Positions 1 through 10,369 of a DNA stretch of 64,000 nucleotides are shown in pieces. The stretch lies in NCBI GenBank assembly GCA_028095005.1, contig CM051459.1:3215190-3279189 (forward strand), given 5' to 3'. The translations under genes were made by a program, and so were the position numbers. This stretch comes from Rhynchospora pubera. Its lineage: Eukaryota; Streptophyta; Magnoliopsida; Poales; Cyperaceae. How positions within the stretch are numbered: the stretch's first letter is position 1; each line of letters opens with the position of its first letter. The notes under the pieces were generated by a model. That model did no database searches and was not told where the DNA came from. It saw only the letters and a list, made by a program, of their open reading frames with translations.

Positions 1-1360
1 AGTGCATGGGAGCATTGAGCATTTTAGCGAACCTACTTGCGTTGCCCCTCCTGAAAAGTCCATCTCAAACCAACTTATTAATGATTGTCATTGAGAAACC
101 GAATATATATGGGTGTGTAAGCATTTATAGCTGTACACATAAGATATATAGTAAAATTAATGCTGTAAAAAAAAAAAAAAATCCAACATTAATACATAAT
201 AGATAGATTACTTATTTTCAAAAAATACATAATTTATGAACATGACAGCCCAAAACGGATTGCTAGGAACTCGACCATTTTTCTAAATGGAACATGTTCA
301 ATTCTAGCTGGAAGCGGAAGACAAATAATATATGTATATTTTCACGAAATAAGCTATGCCTATCTAATGTTTCAATAAAATAAAATAAAATACATAAATC
401 ATGAAAAATAAAAATTACACAAGGAAGTACTTGATTTGGTATCATTAACATTTTTTTTTAAAAAAAAGAAACATATATTATTATTAATTGGCGCATTTGG
501 ATGAAAAGTTAGAATAACAACGGCAATGATAATCCGATCATCCGAGAATAGCACTAACCCGTCTTAAAGATTGTTAGCTTAATAAATACTAGTATGATTG
601 CTCTTTGTGTTTGTCTGTCAAATAAAAATGAGACATTTAAATTCAATCTAAACATAAATTATTTAATCGACCATCATGTCACAAATTGAGATATACTATC
701 GATCCGATACAAACTCTGAGAGTGACTGCTGAGAGCCTGAGAGGCAGGCGCTGTGAAAGATACCGGCAACAAGTACCGATTTGGCATGTGAAAACAATGT
801 GCTGAGATAAAGAGTTCTGGCGTGTGGTGCTTGCAGGGATTGAAATCGGATGATTAATTGGGTACGATCGGACAGAGCTTGAATAGGGAAGCAGCTCCTA
901 CTCATCTTTTGTTACATCCATGCTTGCAATTCGTTTTTGGATAAAGTTGCTGATAAATCTCTGCCTTCCGGATCCCCTGTTTCTTGACTAGATTCTACTC
1001 AATTATAAGAACACGACAAGATGGGCTCCTTACTCCTATATGTGTCATCATTTTTATCTTTTTTGTTGCATTATCTCTAACTCCTATTTAGGTACCCCAT
1101 TTATCATAATTGCGACGTACAATCTGAATCTAAAATCTTTTAAAAATTTTCTTTCACAAATAGATTTTATGTGTTTGATTTGAATTAGACAATTGCAACT
1201 ATATACTCTTAATCTTATTGTGCCATAGTGGAAAACGGTTAGCATATACGAACCTCGATCACATGTACTAAAAAAAGTTGTGCATAGAGTAGGAATAAGT
1301 TGTGCATAAAAAAAAAATTTCCACTCTCGAGTTAAATAAAAGTTTGATATATATATATAT
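1..1360. other. intergenic, no gene seen
   Basis: AT-rich sequence with short open frames only, none with a recognisable domain or exon structure. It ends in a short (AT)n run at about 1347-1360 that borders the foldback MITE. I see nothing else I can support. Confidence 0.6.
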
Positions 1361-1762
1361 AGAGTTTAGCTACGGTGAGTCTCGACTCACGGACCCTCCG
1401 GTGAGTCGCGACCAAAACTCCTAGATCTAGATCAAAATGACCGATCCAAACCGTCAAATATGATCTCCCTATTGAAATCTCCGTGCAAATCAAATTTTTT
1501 ATTTTTTCGAAATTTTTAAGTATTTTTTTCGGATTTTTAAAAACTGATATTTTTGAATGGTTCAGAACCAATTAGATTAACGATTTTCTAAAATTTCAAA
1601 AAAATACTTAAAAATTTCGAAAAAATGAAAAATTTGGTCTACATGGAGATTTCAATAGGGAGATCATATTGAACGGTTTGGATCGGTCATTTTGATCTAG
1701 ATCTAGGAGTTTTGGTCGCGACTCACCGGAGGGTCCGTGAGTCGCGACTCACCGTAGCTAAA

Positions 1763-1766
<4 letters not shown>
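1361..1766. mobile_element. foldback MITE, GTGAGTC type (406 bp)
   Basis: The left end (AGAGTTTAGCTACGGTGAGTC) returns as its reverse complement at the right end. The two arms stay complementary almost to the centre near 1563, so the whole element can fold into one hairpin. It has no coding capacity. It sits between (AT)n tracts, so the target duplication cannot be resolved. Partial relatives lie at 3387-3520 and 16950-17079. The inner arms (GATCCAAACCGT, then AAATCTCC, then an A/T-rich stretch) are shared with MITEs whose outer ends differ. Confidence 0.88.

Positions 1767-1811
<45 letters not shown>
1767..1811. repeat. (AT)n microsatellite
   Basis: About 22 AT dinucleotides directly abutting the right end of the foldback MITE, continuing the (AT)n on its left side. 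This suggests insertion into a pre-existing TA microsatellite. Confidence 0.95.
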
Positions 1812-1813
<2 letters not shown>

Positions 1814-1929
1814 GTGGAGCAGTTTTTTTTAATATGGACTGATATTCTTAAAAGAATAGTCCATTATGTCTCTTATTTTAATAAATGATTAAAAAATACA
1901 GATCCCTTAAAATTAAAGGGACCATCTAT

Positions 1930-2400
1930 TTTAAATGAGATGATGATGATCCCTGAACATGCATGAATACAGAGAAAATGATAGAAAGAATCCAGCAGTT
2001 GAAAAGGAAGTGGCGAGTAGGAGGAGAAGAGTGGAACAGGGAACAGGGAACAGGAGAAAGTGCCTGCGCTGGGAGCAATTTAGAGGCCGGACCCGGATAG
2101 TAGATTCCCTCCCATGTGGGCCCATCCACGTGGCCCTTTTGAAATTATGGGCCTTTGTCTTCTTCGCTCCTGTGGCCTGTGGGTGGGGGGCCGTCAACCT
2201 TAACTCAACCCCCTTCCAAGTTCCAACCCTCTCTCGATCCCTGTGGGCCCGTTCCCACCTGAACCCAAAAAGATTTAATAGTCTATTAGTCTTCCCTCCC
2301 CCCGTTCCGTTCCCCTGCGAACAATATCTGTGTCGTTACTCGTTTAGGGTTGGCACTTGGCAAAGAGTCTACTTCGATTTCCAATCCAACAAGTGAATTC
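1930..2400 (+). promoter_or_regulatory. GC-rich promoter-like island without a visible gene
   Basis: This stretch is clearly richer in G+C than its surroundings. It carries three TGGGCC site II type elements (2117-2122, 2148-2153, 2244-2249; the first overlaps one on the other strand) and a telo-box-like TTTAGGGTT at 2343-2351. Site II plus telo-box is the known combination in front of plant ribosomal protein, PCNA and some snoRNA genes. The 145-codon open frame that crosses it shows no domain and is probably chance. No exon-intron gene follows before the transposon zone, and I found no convincing box C/D snoRNA pair downstream. It may be a relic promoter or a fragment carried by a transposon. 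Confidence 0.4.
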
Positions 2401-2960
2401 AAACTAAAATTGAATCAAGAGTCACAAACCTTTTTGATAGCGCTACATCTACGTGCAACAATATCAATATGAAAATCCATATAATCTATAAATGACCCGC
2501 TACAAGAAATTATACATAGACTAAGAGATTATAGTCGCACTGCACAGGCATCTCGCGCCACATCAGCGAGTGCCGAGTGGTGCTGGTGCAAGAGGTAAGG
2601 CACTGAGTCATCTTTTTTCTAGGGACTAGCTTTAGCTAGGGTTAGGTTTTCACATCGTTTATAGCTTTTGACTAGTGCCCATTTTAACACCTCATTGGTT
2701 AGACTTTGCTTCTCTGCCCCCAATCATTTATCCCCTTTAGGACTCTGCCCTTATGTCCCCCTTCATACTTCATTTTATTTGTGTGTGTTGTCCCTTCTCT
2801 TTTGTGTGCTTTCTTTTTTCATAACTTAAAAGCACGCACCTTTTTCTCTGGGTAAGATGACTATTTCGCACCAGACACGGAAATCAGATGCATGACATCT
2901 AGTTGTAACAATAATTATGTGCATTTAGCGATTCTTTCTATCATAATATATATATATATA
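2401..2960. other. intergenic, nothing identified
   Basis: Moderately AT-rich sequence with no supported gene, RNA or repeat boundary. A TAGGGTTAGG stretch near 2638 is a short telomere-like match only. The stretch ends in (TA)n at 2947-2960. Confidence 0.5.
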
Positions 2961-3359
2961 TGATTGCAAAAATGCTATGCATAGCACAGATGCCTTCGTG
3001 CTACGGATTCGTTCTTGAATTTCATGTTTCAAACAACCGATTCAAATCGTTCATTATCTTCTTCATATTGAAATCTCATTAGAAACCAAATTTTACATTT
3101 TTTTTTAATTTTTTTACTATTTTTTCAGATTTTTTTAAATACTTAATCTAATAAATTCTGGACCCTTCAATAACAGTGATTTTCTAAAATCTGAGAAAAA
3201 TAGTAAAAAAATTCAAAAAAATGTAAAATTTGATTTCTAATGAGATTTCAATATGAAGAAGATAATGAACGATTTGGATCGGTTGTTTGAAGTATGAAAT
3301 TCAAGAACGAATCCGTAGCACGAAGGTCATCCGTGCTATGCATAGCATTTTAGCAATCA
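2961..3359. mobile_element. foldback MITE, GCTATGCATAGC type (399 bp)
   Basis: The left end (TGATTGCAAAAATGCTATGC) is the near reverse complement of the right end (..GCATAGCATTTTAGCAATCA), and complementarity continues inward through the arms. The inner arms match those of the 1361-1766 element (GATTTCAATATG, GGATCGG), but the outer 60-90 bp are unrelated. It is flanked by (TA)n on the left and (CT)n(TA)n on the right. It is non-coding. Confidence 0.85.
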
Positions 3360-3386
3360 TCTCTCTCTCTCTATATATATAGGGAG

Positions 3387-3520
3387 AGAGTTTTGCTACG
3401 GTGAGTCGTGACTCACGTGAGTCACGCTCAAAAATTCCTAAATTTTATTCAAAATAGCTAATTCAAACCGTCCAATACGATCTCTCTATTGAAATCTCCA
3501 TGCGGATCAAATTTTATATT
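3387..3520. mobile_element. left half of a GTGAGTC foldback MITE
   Basis: It begins AGAGTTTTGCTACGGTGAGTC like the 1361-1766 element and runs through the same inner arm (CAAACCGTCCAATA, GAAATCTCCATG), then similarity stops near 3520. The right arm is missing, so this is a truncated, dead copy. Confidence 0.75.
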
Positions 3521-4211
3521 TAAGATCAAAATATAGTTTAATTTTGGTTGCTTTGCAAAATATTAGATTGTTAGATTTAGTATTAAGCATAATAATAATT
3601 TTTGTCACTACATGTAGTGCTCTAGTTAAATAAAACTAAATTTTAATATTTTGAAGATGGTATATCTCGAATTTTACTATTTTATTATGGTGTCCAATTA
3701 AAAATGATAGAATTTTTCATATCGTTTGACCTACGACATAAAACTATTTTTTTAAAAAAATTATGGTTATATCTAATTTTGTCTAAAAATAATTTCATTG
3801 AGTGATTGTATATGTCTAATTTCAAATTTTTACAATAATATAAACCTAAAACCCTTTATTTATTGTCGTATTTTTACTTTAACATTGAAAACACTTGATC
3901 ATACGTGTTTTATTTGATTATTTCTGACATCAATTAATATGTAGAGCTGTGTCTGAAAAAGCAGCCCCTACCAAAACTATTTGGTATAAATAATATTACA
4001 AACATAAAATATTTAAAAAAAAAATTGAAGAGACGTCTAAGGACTGAATATGTATGAGAAAAGCAACTATTTGAGGACCATCAAGAAAATAGTTGATGCA
4101 TTGAATCTGGACTATCGTAGCATTTAAACACAATTGCACATGATTCTCCCCAGTAAAAAGCCCCCCCCCAAAAAAAAGTGAGAAATTAATGGGCGACTAT
4201 TGTAGAATATG
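3521..4211. other. intergenic, no gene seen
   Basis: Very AT-rich sequence between the truncated MITE and the Copia insertion. No supported feature. Confidence 0.5.
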
Positions 4212-4216
4212 GCGGG

Positions 4217-4430
4217 TGTTATAAAATAAAGTGAAATGTGGAAGAGACAAAGATAAAAGAGAGAGTAAAGTGGTGCTCTGTAATTCTTATTCTCAATTGT
4301 TCAATTTAGATTACAGTATACATCCTCTATTTATAAGGTAAAAACAAATCTTCTAATTAATGCTATAGATCTCATACAATCAATAGGAATAATGAAAATG
4401 GACAATCAATATATAATTCCATTTATAACA
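4217..4430 (-). repeat. 3' LTR of the Copia element
   Basis: 214 bp, identical by eye to 10156-10369. Read on the minus strand it contains a TATA-like CTTATAAATAGAGG (plus positions about 4325-4338). Confidence 0.97.
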
Positions 4431-4440
4431 CTTCCCCTTT
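4431..4440 (-). other. polypurine tract of the Copia element
   Basis: On the minus strand AAAGGGGAAG lies directly before the 3' LTR. This is the expected plus-strand primer site and fixes the orientation of the element. Confidence 0.9.
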
Positions 4441-4615
4441 GTTCATCTTTCATTATACACTAGTAATATGATACTTCAGGATCAATATTAATATGATACT
4501 TCTGGATCATTTATACTGCCTCATTAAAAACCTTACCAAGAAAAACCCATTGGGATAAAAACTTGGATAAAGGAAAAAGAGTACAGCGTGTATAATGCTT
4601 CCCCTCATTTTGATA

Positions 4616-7600
4616 TTATTGGACATCCTTCAGTCGGTGTAGACCTATCTTCTTTCTGAGTTGTTCAAAAATTCTTGTTGGCAAAGACTTCGTGAATAGA
4701 TCGGCCAAGTTGTTGCATGATTGAATTTTTTGAACATCTATTATACCATCCTTTTGTAGATCATGTGCCGAGAAGAACTTCGGCGCAATGTGCTTAGTTC
4801 GGTCTCCTTTGATATATCCTTCTCTAATTTGTGCTATGCAAGCTGCATTATCTTCATATATTGGAGTAGGATTTTCCTTAATGTTTTGAAGCCCACATTC
4901 TTCTTGAATATTTTGAATTATTGATCTCAATGAAACACATTCTCGACTCGCTTCATAGAGAGCAATTAGTTCAGCATGATTTGATGATGTAGCCGTTAGA
5001 GTTTGTTTTGTCGATCGCCATGAAATCGCAGCTCCACTATAAGTAAATATGTATCCTGATTGAGATCGTGCTTTATGCGGGTCTGATAAATATCCTGCAT
5101 CTGCATATCCAACTAGATTAGATTTTATATCCTTTTCATAGTATAGCCCCATATCTCGAGTTCCGCAAAGATAGCGAAAAATATCTTTAATTCCATTCCA
5201 ATGTCTTCGGGTTGGTTTGGAACTATATCTTGATAGTAAATTTACAGCAAATGAAATATCAGGCCTGGTATTATTTGCAAGATATAATAATGCTCCTATT
5301 GCACTTAAGTATGGCACTTCAGGACCAAGTACTTCTTCATCATTTTCTTGGGGGCGAAAAGGATCATTTTCTATATTTAACGATCGTACGACCATTGGTA
5401 CTTTCAAAGGATGAGCTTTATCCATATTAAACTTCTTTAGTAATTTTTCAATATAATTTGACTGATGGATAAATATTCCATTCTTTAAATGCTCGATCTG
5501 CAGACCGAGACAAAATTTAGTTACACCAAGGTCTTTCATTTCAAACTCCTTTTTCAATAATTTTGCAGTATTTTCAATCTCTTCAGGAGATCCTATAATG
5601 TTTAAATCATCAACATACACTGCAACGATTGCAAAACCAAAATTTGATTTTTTAATAAAAACACACGGACTAATTGTATTATTCTTATATCCTTCTTTTA
5701 AAAGATATTCACTAAGTCGATTATACCACATTCGACCTGATTGTTTTAGTCCGTATAAAGATTTTTTCAATTTTATGGAGTACATTTCTCTAGACTTTGA
5801 TTTATATGCTTCAGGCATTTTTAATCCTTCGGGAATTTTCATATATATGTCACTATCAAGTGAACCATATAGATAAGCTGTGACAACATCCATAAGTTGC
5901 ATTTTAAGATTTTCTGTGACTGCGAGACCTATTAAAAATCTGAGAGTTGTCGCATCCACTACAGGTGAATACGTTTCTTCATAATCGATTCCATATATTT
6001 GTGTAAACCCTTGTGCCACTAGCCTTGCTTTATATCTCACGATCTCATTTTTCTCATTTCTTTTAATGACAAATACCCATTTGTAACCTACAGGGTTAAC
6101 ATGTTTGGGTGTCTGGACTACCGGTCCAAATACTTGTCTTTTATCAAGCGAATTTAATTCAGCTTGTATGGCATCTTTCCATTTATGCCAATCATTTCTT
6201 TGTCTACATTCTTCTATGGTTTTTGGCACATTATCTTCTTCGCTTATAACATCACTAGCTATAGCGAATGCAAAAACTTCATCAACTTGAGTTTTATTCC
6301 TATTCAGTGTTGTACTATTTTTCACATAATTTATAGAAATTTCATATTCATTTGATACTTCGGTTTCTTCTGGAACTTCATCAATCTCTTCATGGATTTT
6401 AGTTTCTTCTGGAACTTTATTAATCTCTTCTGGAGATTTAGTTTCTTCAGGAATTTTATAAACCTCTTCTGAGGTTGTACCAACTGCTTTATTCTGCTCT
6501 TTTCTTTTTCGTGGATTTACATCCTTAGAACCAATTGGTCTTCCACGTTTTCTACGTTCATGAGATTCATTTGATAATTTTGTAATATTTATTCGAGCAG
6601 GTGCATTAATAGCTGGAATATGTGATTTAGTGACTCTATTTATATCAGTGAATGCATCAGGCAATTCATTTGCAATTCTTTGTAAGTTTATAATCTTTTG
6701 AACTTCAAGTTCACATTGACCACTTCTAGGATCAAGATAAGACAACGATGAATTCCATGTCACTTGTCTATCCAGCTTTTGTTTTTCTTCCCCTAAATTT
6801 GGGAATATTGATTCATTAAAATGACAATCAGCAAATCTTGCTGTGAAAACATCTCCTGTTAATGGTTCTAAATATTTGACAATGGAAGGAGTGTTAAAAC
6901 CAATATAAATTCCCAACCTTCTTTGAGGTCCCATTTTTGTGCGTTGTGGAGGAGAAATTGGAACATATATTGCACAACCAAATACCTTTAAATGAGACAA
7001 ATTTGGTTCTCTTCCGGAGACCAATTGTAACGGAGAATATTTATGATCAGCAGTTGGTCTTAATCTAATTAGTGCTGCAGCATGTAATATGGCATGTCCC
7101 CATGCAGAAGATGGTAAACTAGATTTCATAATTAATGGTCTAGCTATTAATTGTAACCTTTTAATCAATGATTCTGCTAGACCGTTTTGTGTATGAACAT
7201 GTGCCACTGAATGCTCTACAGTAATCCCAATAGACATGCAATAATCATTAAAAGCTTGGGATGTAAATTCTCCTGCATTATCAAGTCGGATTCTTTTAAT
7301 TTGATAATCCGGAAAATTAGCTCTCAATTGGATAATTTGTGCTAATAATCTAGCAAATGCAACATTTCTTGTTGCTAACAAACACACATGTGACCAACGT
7401 GTTGATGCATCAATTAAAACCATAAAATATCTAAATGGTCCACATGACGGTGTAATAGGTCCACATATATCTCCTTGAATTCGTTCTAAAAATGATGGAG
7501 CTTCAGGTCCAATTTTATTTGGAGATGGTCTAGTAATTAGCTTTCCAAGAGAGCATGCTTGGCATGTCAATTCTTTTGATAACAGGATCTTCAGGTCCTT

Positions 7601-8134
7601 TAGGGGATGTCCGTTTGCACTTTCAATTATTCTCCTCATCATTATATTTCCTGGATGACCCAATCTATCATGCCATAATGTAAATAATTTTGGATCAACT
7701 AACTTCTGGTTAGTCACCATATTTGATTCTACTGTATTTATATATGTACCATATAGTCCATTTGATAATGCTTGTAATTTCTCCATAATATTTTTCTGGC
7801 CATTTTTAATAGATATGATATGAAGATATTCGCAATTTTTCTCATTCATAGTTTCAATATGATAACCATTTTTTCGAATATCTTTAAAACTTAGTAGATT
7901 TCTTCTGGATCTACTTGAATATAATGCATCATCTATTATTAATTTTGTTCCTTTAGGTAACAAAATACAAGCTCTTCCGGAGCCTTCAATAATATTACTT
8001 GAACCAGAAATAGTTTGGATATTAGCCACACTGCAATGCAATTGTAAAAAATATTTCTTACTTTTCAATATTGTATTCGTAGTTCCGCTGTCTACTAGAC
8101 ACGAATCTTCTTTAATTATCATTGCATCAGTCAT
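4616..8134 (-). CDS. Copia pol polyprotein (protease-integrase-RT-RNase H)
   Basis: An open frame of 1172 codons. In order: an aspartic protease active site (VDSGTTN, from about residue 14); a GAG-pre-integrase zinc finger (LWHDRLGHPG, then CQAC) at about 150-195; an integrase core with the D, D, E triad (IQGDICGP, RLDNAGEF, NGLAESLIKR); a linker with imperfect PEET/PEEI repeats; reverse transcriptase with the YVDD catalytic motif; and RNase H (YADAGYLSD, SSNHAELIA, YEDNAACIA). The frame has no stops or shifts, so the protein should be functional if expressed. Unlike the usual single gag-pol frame of plant Copia elements, it starts with its own ATG, 516 bp downstream of gag. How it is translated (splicing, reinitiation or a subgenomic RNA) is not visible. 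Confidence 0.97.
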   Translation of the reverse strand: MTDAMIIKEDSCLVDSGTTNTILKSKKYFLQLHCSVANIQTISGSSNIIEGSGRACILLPKGTKLIIDDALYSSRSRRNLLSFKDIRKNGYHIETMNEKNCEYLHIISIKNGQKNIMEKLQALSNGLYGTYINTVESNMVTNQKLVDPKLFTLWHDRLGHPGNIMMRRIIESANGHPLKDLKILLSKELTCQACSLGKLITRPSPNKIGPEAPSFLERIQGDICGPITPSCGPFRYFMVLIDASTRWSHVCLLATRNVAFARLLAQIIQLRANFPDYQIKRIRLDNAGEFTSQAFNDYCMSIGITVEHSVAHVHTQNGLAESLIKRLQLIARPLIMKSSLPSSAWGHAILHAAALIRLRPTADHKYSPLQLVSGREPNLSHLKVFGCAIYVPISPPQRTKMGPQRRLGIYIGFNTPSIVKYLEPLTGDVFTARFADCHFNESIFPNLGEEKQKLDRQVTWNSSLSYLDPRSGQCELEVQKIINLQRIANELPDAFTDINRVTKSHIPAINAPARINITKLSNESHERRKRGRPIGSKDVNPRKRKEQNKAVGTTSEEVYKIPEETKSPEEINKVPEETKIHEEIDEVPEETEVSNEYEISINYVKNSTTLNRNKTQVDEVFAFAIASDVISEEDNVPKTIEECRQRNDWHKWKDAIQAELNSLDKRQVFGPVVQTPKHVNPVGYKWVFVIKRNEKNEIVRYKARLVAQGFTQIYGIDYEETYSPVVDATTLRFLIGLAVTENLKMQLMDVVTAYLYGSLDSDIYMKIPEGLKMPEAYKSKSREMYSIKLKKSLYGLKQSGRMWYNRLSEYLLKEGYKNNTISPCVFIKKSNFGFAIVAVYVDDLNIIGSPEEIENTAKLLKKEFEMKDLGVTKFCLGLQIEHLKNGIFIHQSNYIEKLLKKFNMDKAHPLKVPMVVRSLNIENDPFRPQENDEEVLGPEVPYLSAIGALLYLANNTRPDISFAVNLLSRYSSKPTRRHWNGIKDIFRYLCGTRDMGLYYEKDIKSNLVGYADAGYLSDPHKARSQSGYIFTYSGAAISWRSTKQTLTATSSNHAELIALYEASRECVSLRSIIQNIQEECGLQNIKENPTPIYEDNAACIAQIREGYIKGDRTKHIAPKFFSAHDLQKDGIIDVQKIQSCNNLADLFTKSLPTRIFEQLRKKIGLHRLKDVQ

Positions 8135-8650
8135 TTTCCCTTAAAATGAAATAAATAAAACTTGCTTTATTCATTTATTCGTGTACATGAAACTTAAAAG
8201 TAAAATAAATATAAACTACTTTATTCATTCTCGTAAACCTTTTTCATCATTGGGTAAGCCTTTATCGGGCTAAAAAATTATAATATTGTACAACAACAGG
8301 AACTCATTTGGTGAGCAAAATTACGTGTTATAAAATAAAGTGAAATGTGGAAGAGACAAATTAATTACCGGCATAACTTACGCATCAGTGTAAAACAAAA
8401 AATTAAAGGATATATGAGCAATTTATGGTAGGTCGGAGAAAATATATCAATTTGCTTCAATAGATAGTTGCGCTCTAAAAGATAATAAGTAAGCAGACCG
8501 GAAAAAAAAATATTGCCAGGAATCAAACATTGCTAATAACATTATTTTGCGTACATGGAAATGAAAAAAAAAAAACAAAACAAAAGGGAAATTAAACTAA
8601 TTAAATAAACCATCTCTAATTTATTCGCATATATAAAAAAAACGAAAATT
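8135..8650 (-). other. gag-pol intervening region with a copy of the U5/PBS junction
   Basis: Non-coding in the sense frame. Positions 8323-8360 match 10153-10190 base for base (38 bp): the last 35 bp of the LTR plus three leader bases. The piece is therefore a second copy of the U5/primer-site junction inside the element. In sense direction, just before the pol ATG, there are also two similar stretches built on ATGAATAAAG. In typical Copia elements the gag zinc finger runs straight into the protease, so this segment looks like an insertion or a template-switch product. Confidence 0.8.
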
Positions 8651-9640
8651 CTAATTTTCTTTCATGGCACTTATTTCTTCATCAACATTATTGAAGAAAT
8701 CTGATACATCCAGATGTGTATCTGTTTGGAATCCATTCTCATGATTATTTTCAGCCAAATTAACTTCTAGATTTTTCTCCTTTTTCTTGATCGAAGCTTG
8801 ATAGAGCAATACTAGATGCTTGGGTGTACGACAGGTACGAGACCAGTGATTTGTCATGCCACATCGATAGCAAATATTTTCATGACGTTTTGCTTTATCA
8901 TTTTTCACCATATTATTTTCATTTGGTTTATTGTTTTGACCATCACGTCGCCAAGTATAGCTGTGACCACGCCCACGACCACGGCCACGTCCATAAAAAT
9001 TCTTACGGCCACGGCCACGTCCTCTATTAGATGATATCGCATTCGCTTCAGGGAATGGAGTTGAACCAGTGGGTCGTGCTTGGTGATTTTTCATTAGAAG
9101 CTCATTATTTTGTTCTGCAACTAGGAGACATGATACTAATTCAGAGTATTTCTTAAAACCACGCTCTCGATATTGCTGCTGCAGGAGCAAATTTGAGGCA
9201 TGAAATGTGGAAAATGTTTTTTCTAACATGTCTTCTTCTTTAATAGGTTCACCACATAGTTTAAGTTCGGAGGTTATCCGAAACATTGCAGAATTGTATT
9301 CTGCAACAGATTTATAATCTTGTAACCTTAAATGAATCCATTCATAACGAGCTTTTGGTAATAAAACATATTTTTGATGGTCAAATCTTTCTTTCAAACT
9401 TTTCCAGAGTTCTAATGATTTTTTCACTGTTAAATATTCATTTTTCAAATCTTCGTGAAGGTGGTGACGAAGAAAAATCATAGCTTTAGCACAGTCCTGC
9501 AGGGAGGCTTTATTTTCATCCTTAATGGTTTCTTGCAAACCATTTGCCGTAAGATGTATTTCAGCATCAAGGGTCCATGGGAGAAAATTCTTGCCCGAAA
9601 GTTCAAGAGCAGCAAACTCAAGTTTTGTAAGATTTGCCAT
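8651..9640 (-). CDS. Copia gag (capsid-nucleocapsid)
   Basis: 329 residues if started at MANLTKLEF. The frame also allows an ATG eight codons upstream, but MANL is the customary Copia gag start. The N-terminal two thirds carry the UBN2/retrotran_gag type capsid region (LSGKNFLPWTLDAEIHL, LWKSLKERFDHQK, YNSAMFRITSELKLCG). Next comes a basic stretch of repeated RGRGRGR, then a CCHC zinc knuckle (CYRCGMTNHWSRTC). The C-terminal tail (THLDVSDFFNNVDEE) resembles the region that in relatives leads into the protease, but here it ends in a stop. Confidence 0.95.
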   Translation of the reverse strand: MANLTKLEFAALELSGKNFLPWTLDAEIHLTANGLQETIKDENKASLQDCAKAMIFLRHHLHEDLKNEYLTVKKSLELWKSLKERFDHQKYVLLPKARYEWIHLRLQDYKSVAEYNSAMFRITSELKLCGEPIKEEDMLEKTFSTFHASNLLLQQQYRERGFKKYSELVSCLLVAEQNNELLMKNHQARPTGSTPFPEANAISSNRGRGRGRKNFYGRGRGRGRGHSYTWRRDGQNNKPNENNMVKNDKAKRHENICYRCGMTNHWSRTCRTPKHLVLLYQASIKKKEKNLEVNLAENNHENGFQTDTHLDVSDFFNNVDEEISAMKEN

Positions 9641-9663
9641 GTGTACTACGAAAACAAAGCACA

Positions 9664-9917
9664 AATAACTTCAGGTTATTAATGTCATAACTTCAGGTCA
9701 TGATAAATAAAAATAAATAAATAAAAAAAAACTATAATATAATGAATGAAAATAAAACAAATACAATTCATATGATTATAACTTCAGGTTATAATATTCA
9801 ATAACTTCTGGTTATTAAAAAAATTTGACTACACAATTAGAAGAATAACTTCGGGTTATTCTCATCTATGAGATTATAATAACTTCTAGTTATTAAAATA
9901 TAAAACTTCAGGTTTTT
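9664..9917 (-). repeat. seven palindrome-like repeats in the Copia leader
   Basis: Imperfect copies of ATAACTTCAGGTTAT lie at about 9664-9680, 9686-9702, 9777-9793, 9800-9816, 9843-9861, 9877-9896 and 9903-9917. Each is nearly self-complementary (ATAAC on one side, GTTAT on the other), and base changes on one side are often matched on the other. In the element these sit between the primer site and gag. Two related copies (GATACTTCAGGATCA) lie near the 3' end at 4470-4484 and 4494-4508. Confidence 0.85.
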
Positions 9918-10130
9918 GATAATTAAAAAAAACAGAGATCTAAATATTCACGTACGAAAAAAAATGGATCTAAAACAGAGATGTTTTCACATATACTACA
10001 AAAAAAAAAACGGAGATGTTTTTCACCTACGTACATCAATTTCAGAGAGAAAAAAAATTGGATACGAAGGGGAACAAATGGACAAGTGTAAATCTATATC
10101 AATTTCAATCAAAACCCTTTTACCTTTTCC

Positions 10131-10155
10131 TCCCGAGCAATTCGTGCTGATAACG
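10131..10155 (-). other. possible primer-binding region of the Copia element
   Basis: Directly inside the 5' LTR the minus strand reads CGTTATCAGCACGA. This shares TATCAG with the usual initiator tRNA-Met site (TGGTATCAGAGC) but does not match the tRNA 3' end. The true primer is unresolved. Confidence 0.4.
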
Positions 10156-10369
10156 TGTTATAAAATAAAGTGAAATGTGGAAGAGACAAAGATAAAAGAG
10201 AGAGTAAAGTGGTGCTCTGTAATTCTTATTCTCAATTGTTCAATTTAGATTACAGTATACATCCTCTATTTATAAGGTAAAAACAAATCTTCTAATTAAT
10301 GCTATAGATCTCATACAATCAATAGGAATAATGAAAATGGACAATCAATATATAATTCCATTTATAACA
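10156..10369 (-). repeat. 5' LTR of the Copia element
   Basis: 214 bp, no difference seen from the 3' LTR. The promoter should lie here: on the minus strand a TATA box CTTATAAATAGAGG is at about 10263-10277, leaving roughly 100 bp of R-U5 before the leader. Confidence 0.97.

Noticed and set aside
1937..1960. ATGATGA followed by CTGA as a box C/D snoRNA
   Set aside because: The boxes are too close together and lack a closing stem. The ATGATG is part of a short GATGAT run.
1959..2396. 145-codon frame in the GC-rich island as a protein gene
   Set aside because: No domain, and long frames on both strands are expected where G+C is raised and stop codons are rarer.
8326..8360. Third LTR inside the Copia element
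   Set aside because: Only the last 35 bp of an LTR are present, without the other 179 bp or a target duplication.
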